Assembly: GCA_002270295.1 (NCBI GenBank)
Contig: NISF01000004.1
Span: 124,001-188,000 of the forward strand
Source: Enterobacter sp. 10-1
GTDB lineage: Bacteria > Pseudomonadota > Gammaproteobacteria > Enterobacterales > Enterobacteriaceae
Direction of reading: 5' to 3'
Length of the DNA: 64,000 nt
Below, one piece after another: positions 62,013-64,000 of the stretch. Below the pieces are notes generated by a model. It had not been told where the DNA came from, searched no databases, and worked only from the letters and a program-made list of their open reading frames with translations. Both the position numbers and the translations under genes were made by a program. Numbering within the stretch: the stretch's first letter is position 1; each line of letters begins with the position of its first letter.

Positions 62013-63488
62013 ATGGCGGTAACGCAAACGGCCCAGGCATGCGATCTGGTCATTTTCGGCGCGAAGGGTGACCTGGCGCGTCGTAAATTGTTGCCTTCCC
62101 TGTATCAGCTTGAGAAGGCTGGCCAGATCAACCCGGATACCCGCATTATCGGGGTCGGACGTGCTGACTGGGATAAAGATGCTTACACCAAGGTAGTTCG
62201 TGAAGCGCTTGAAACCTTCATGAAGGAAAAGATTGATGAAGGGCTGTGGGATACCCTGAGCGGGCGCCTGGAGTTCTGTAACCTTGATGTTAACGACACC
62301 AAAGCTTTTACCCGTCTGGGCAAAATGCTCGACCAGAAAAACCGCGTCACCATCAACTATTTTGCCATGCCGCCTAGCACCTTCGGCGCCATCTGCAAAG
62401 GCCTTGGCGAAGCGAAGCTGAATGCGAAGCCGGCGCGCGTGGTGATGGAAAAACCGCTGGGAACCTCTCTTGACACCTCGCGCGAGATTAACGACCAGGT
62501 CGGCGAGTTCTTTGAAGAGTGCCAGGTTTATCGTATTGACCACTACCTTGGTAAAGAAACGGTTCTCAACCTGCTGGCGCTGCGCTTTGCCAACTCCCTG
62601 TTCGTCAACAACTGGGACTGCCGCACCATCGACCATGTGGAGATCACCGTAGCGGAAGAGGTGGGTATTGAGGGGCGCTGGGGCTACTTCGATCAGGCCG
62701 GACAGATGCGCGACATGATCCAGAACCATCTGCTGCAGATTCTGTGCATGATCGCCATGTCTCCACCGTCGGATCTCAGCGCCGATAGCATCCGCGATGA
62801 GAAAGTTAAGGTCCTGAAGTCGCTGCGTCGTATCGATCGCGCCAACGTGCGTGAAAAAACGGTACGCGGCCAGTACACCGCAGGCTTTGCGCAAGGCAAA
62901 AAAGTGCCGGGCTACCTTGAAGAAGAGGGGGCTAACAAATCCAGCAATACCGAAACCTTCGTGGCGATCCGCGTGGATATCGACAACTGGCGCTGGGCCG
63001 GCGTGCCGTTCTACCTGCGTACCGGTAAACGTCTGCCGACCAAATGCTCTGAAGTCGTGGTGTACTTCAAGACGCCGGAGCTGAACCTGTTCAAAGAGAA
63101 CTGGCAGGAGCTGCCGCAGAACAAGCTGACTATCCGCCTGCAGCCGGATGAAGGCGTCGATATCCAGGTGCTTAACAAAGTGCCGGGTCTTGACCATAAG
63201 CACAACCTGCAGATCACCAAGCTGGATCTGAGCTACTCGGAAACCTTCAATCAAACGCACCTCGCCGACGCCTACGAGCGCCTGCTGCTGGAAACCATGC
63301 GCGGGATCCAGGCGCTGTTCGTGCGCCGCGATGAGGTGGAAGAGGCGTGGAAGTGGGTTGACTCCATTACCGAAGCCTGGGCCGCCGACCGTGATGCGCC
63401 GAAGCCTTATCAGGCGGGTACCTGGGGACCGGTTGCCTCCGTGGCGATGATCACCCGCGACGGTCGTTCATGGAACGAATTCGAGTAA
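62013..63488 (+). CDS. zwf: Glucose-6-phosphate 1-dehydrogenase Zwf
   Basis: 491-aa NADP-linked dehydrogenase (EC 1.1.1.49), the E. coli length. The nucleotide loop [19 protein letters not shown] is at the N terminus, and the active-site signature [13 protein letters not shown] with its catalytic His is at about residues 177-189. It feeds 6-phosphogluconolactone to the pentose phosphate and Entner-Doudoroff pathways. GAGGAG precedes the ATG. A HexR site lies in its promoter. Confidence 0.97.
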   Translation: MAVTQTAQACDLVIFGAKGDLARRKLLPSLYQLEKAGQINPDTRIIGVGRADWDKDAYTKVVREALETFMKEKIDEGLWDTLSGRLEFCNLDVNDTKAFTRLGKMLDQKNRVTINYFAMPPSTFGAICKGLGEAKLNAKPARVVMEKPLGTSLDTSREINDQVGEFFEECQVYRIDHYLGKETVLNLLALRFANSLFVNNWDCRTIDHVEITVAEEVGIEGRWGYFDQAGQMRDMIQNHLLQILCMIAMSPPSDLSADSIRDEKVKVLKSLRRIDRANVREKTVRGQYTAGFAQGKKVPGYLEEEGANKSSNTETFVAIRVDIDNWRWAGVPFYLRTGKRLPTKCSEVVVYFKTPELNLFKENWQELPQNKLTIRLQPDEGVDIQVLNKVPGLDHKHNLQITKLDLSYSETFNQTHLADAYERLLLETMRGIQALFVRRDEVEEAWKWVDSITEAWAADRDAPKPYQAGTWGPVASVAMITRDGRSWNEFE

Positions 63489-63564
63489 GCGTTCGTTATC
63501 CGGAGGAGTTATTTTACCGGTAACATGATCTGGCGCAGAAAGCCGCATAATTTTTAATCTTTTA

Positions 63565-63598
63565 AGCTCCGGGAGGATTCACCCCCGGAGCTTTTTTT
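63565..63598 (+). terminator. Terminator of zwf
   Basis: AGCTCCGGG / CCCGGAGCT nine-bp stem with a ten-base loop and seven T, so edd is expressed from its own promoter. Confidence 0.85.
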
Positions 63599-63708
63599 AT
63601 TACACTGCGGGCAGACATTTTGCCTCTGAGCTGCAGTGTTGGTGCCTTTTAACTCTTTTGACATCGTAAAAATGCCGCGGCCGGACAGATAAATTTTTAG
63701 GAGCCTTT

Positions 63709-64000
63709 ATGAATTCGACAATGTTACGGGTAACAAATCGCATTATCGAACGGTCGCGCGACGCCCGTACTGCCTACCTCGCACGGATTAATCAAGCCAA
63801 AACGGATACCGTCCATCGCGCCCAGCTGGCGTGCGGTAACCTGGCCCACGGTTTTGCTGCCTGTCAGTCGGATGATAAAGCCTCGCTGAAAAGCATGCTG
63901 CGTAACAACATTGCCATCATCACCTCCTATAACGACATGCTGTCCGCGCATCAGCCCTACGAGTCCTATCCGGATATCATCCGCAGGGCGCTGCATTCGG
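63709..64000 (+). CDS. edd: Phosphogluconate dehydratase Edd (5' part, cut by window edge)
   Basis: The first 97 codons match E. coli Edd (LRVTNRIIERSRDARTAYLARI; HRAQLACGNLAHGFAACQ; SLKSMLRNNIAIITSYNDML). The enzyme (EC 4.2.1.12) is a [4Fe-4S] dehydratase converting 6-phosphogluconate to KDPG. AGGAG precedes the ATG. The rest, and presumably eda, lie beyond the right edge. Confidence 0.95.
   Translation, partial: MNSTMLRVTNRIIERSRDARTAYLARINQAKTDTVHRAQLACGNLAHGFAACQSDDKASLKSMLRNNIAIITSYNDMLSAHQPYESYPDIIRRALHS

Noticed and set aside
61995-63260. 421-codon minus-strand frame opposite zwf
   Set aside because: Antisense shadow of zwf; composition is dictated by the codon bias of the real gene.

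Overview
The window is about 57% G+C, densely coded, and reads as core chromosome of a non-motile enterobacterium, most likely Klebsiella or a very close relative such as Raoultella. Gene order follows the E. coli K-12 segment from dgcQ/rcsA through uvrY-uvrC-pgsA-glyW-cysT-leuZ, araFGH-otsBA, argS, aspS-ruvCAB and znuABC to pykA-hexR-zwf-edd. However, the places where E. coli carries its three flagellar/chemotaxis clusters hold none of those genes. Identifications come from reading the protein sequences and recalling family members; no database search was run.

Layout. 1-5.8 kb: diguanylate cyclase dgcQ, the sRNA DsrA, yodD, dsrB, rcsA, lipoprotein yedD and cytoplasmic amylase amyA. 5.9-9.4 kb: cystine uptake and D-cysteine operon tcyJ-dcyD-tcyL-tcyN. 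9.9-14.9 kb: sdiA, yecF, uvrY-uvrC-pgsA and three tRNAs (Gly, Cys, Leu). 15.1-16.8 kb: two extra genes inserted after the leucine tRNA (a PPP-like phosphoesterase and a DUF805-SHOCT membrane protein). 16.9-25.4 kb: yecA, tyrP, yecH, ftnA, an RpiB-fold isomerase resembling DhuI, a DHA2 exporter, azuC, yecJ, a GPH-family sugar transporter and ftnB. 26.3-32.7 kb: arabinose ABC transporter araFGH, trehalose synthesis otsBA and uspC. 33.1-35.8 kb: a second GPH transporter with a GH105 unsaturated-glycuronyl hydrolase, sitting exactly where flhDC-mot-che-flhBA lie in E. coli. 35.9-53.8 kb: argS, yecM, cutC, cmoBA, yecN, yecED, aspS, nudB, yebC, an ERIC repeat, ruvC, ruvAB, znuBC/znuA, mepM and lpxM. 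53.9-59.1 kb: an accessory malate/2-hydroxycarboxylate module (response regulator, NAD-malic enzyme, AEC carrier, divergent 2-HCT transporter) inserted between lpxM and pykA. 59.2-64 kb: pykA, hexR, zwf and the start of edd.

How parts work together. Three separated loci (the DhuI-like isomerase and the two GPH transporters, one with GH105) each carry a sequence resembling the KdgR operator upstream. I infer a dispersed pectin/unsaturated-uronate regulon: uptake of oligogalacturonide or rhamnogalacturonan fragments, hydrolysis by GH105, and isomerisation of the released 4-deoxy-5-keto-uronate. This joins the same Entner-Doodroroff end-metabolism served by the edd gene at the right edge. The malate module would import a 2-hydroxycarboxylate and decarboxylate it to pyruvate. 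Its CitB/DcuR-type regulator has no sensor kinase gene beside it. Regulatory sites seen include LexA (ruvAB), Zur (znu), TyrR (tyrP), HexR (zwf), CRP (azuC and others), an AraC-like half-site (araF) and sigma-S type -10 boxes (otsBA, yodD, dsrB).

No transposase, integrase, CRISPR array, rRNA or prophage gene was seen.
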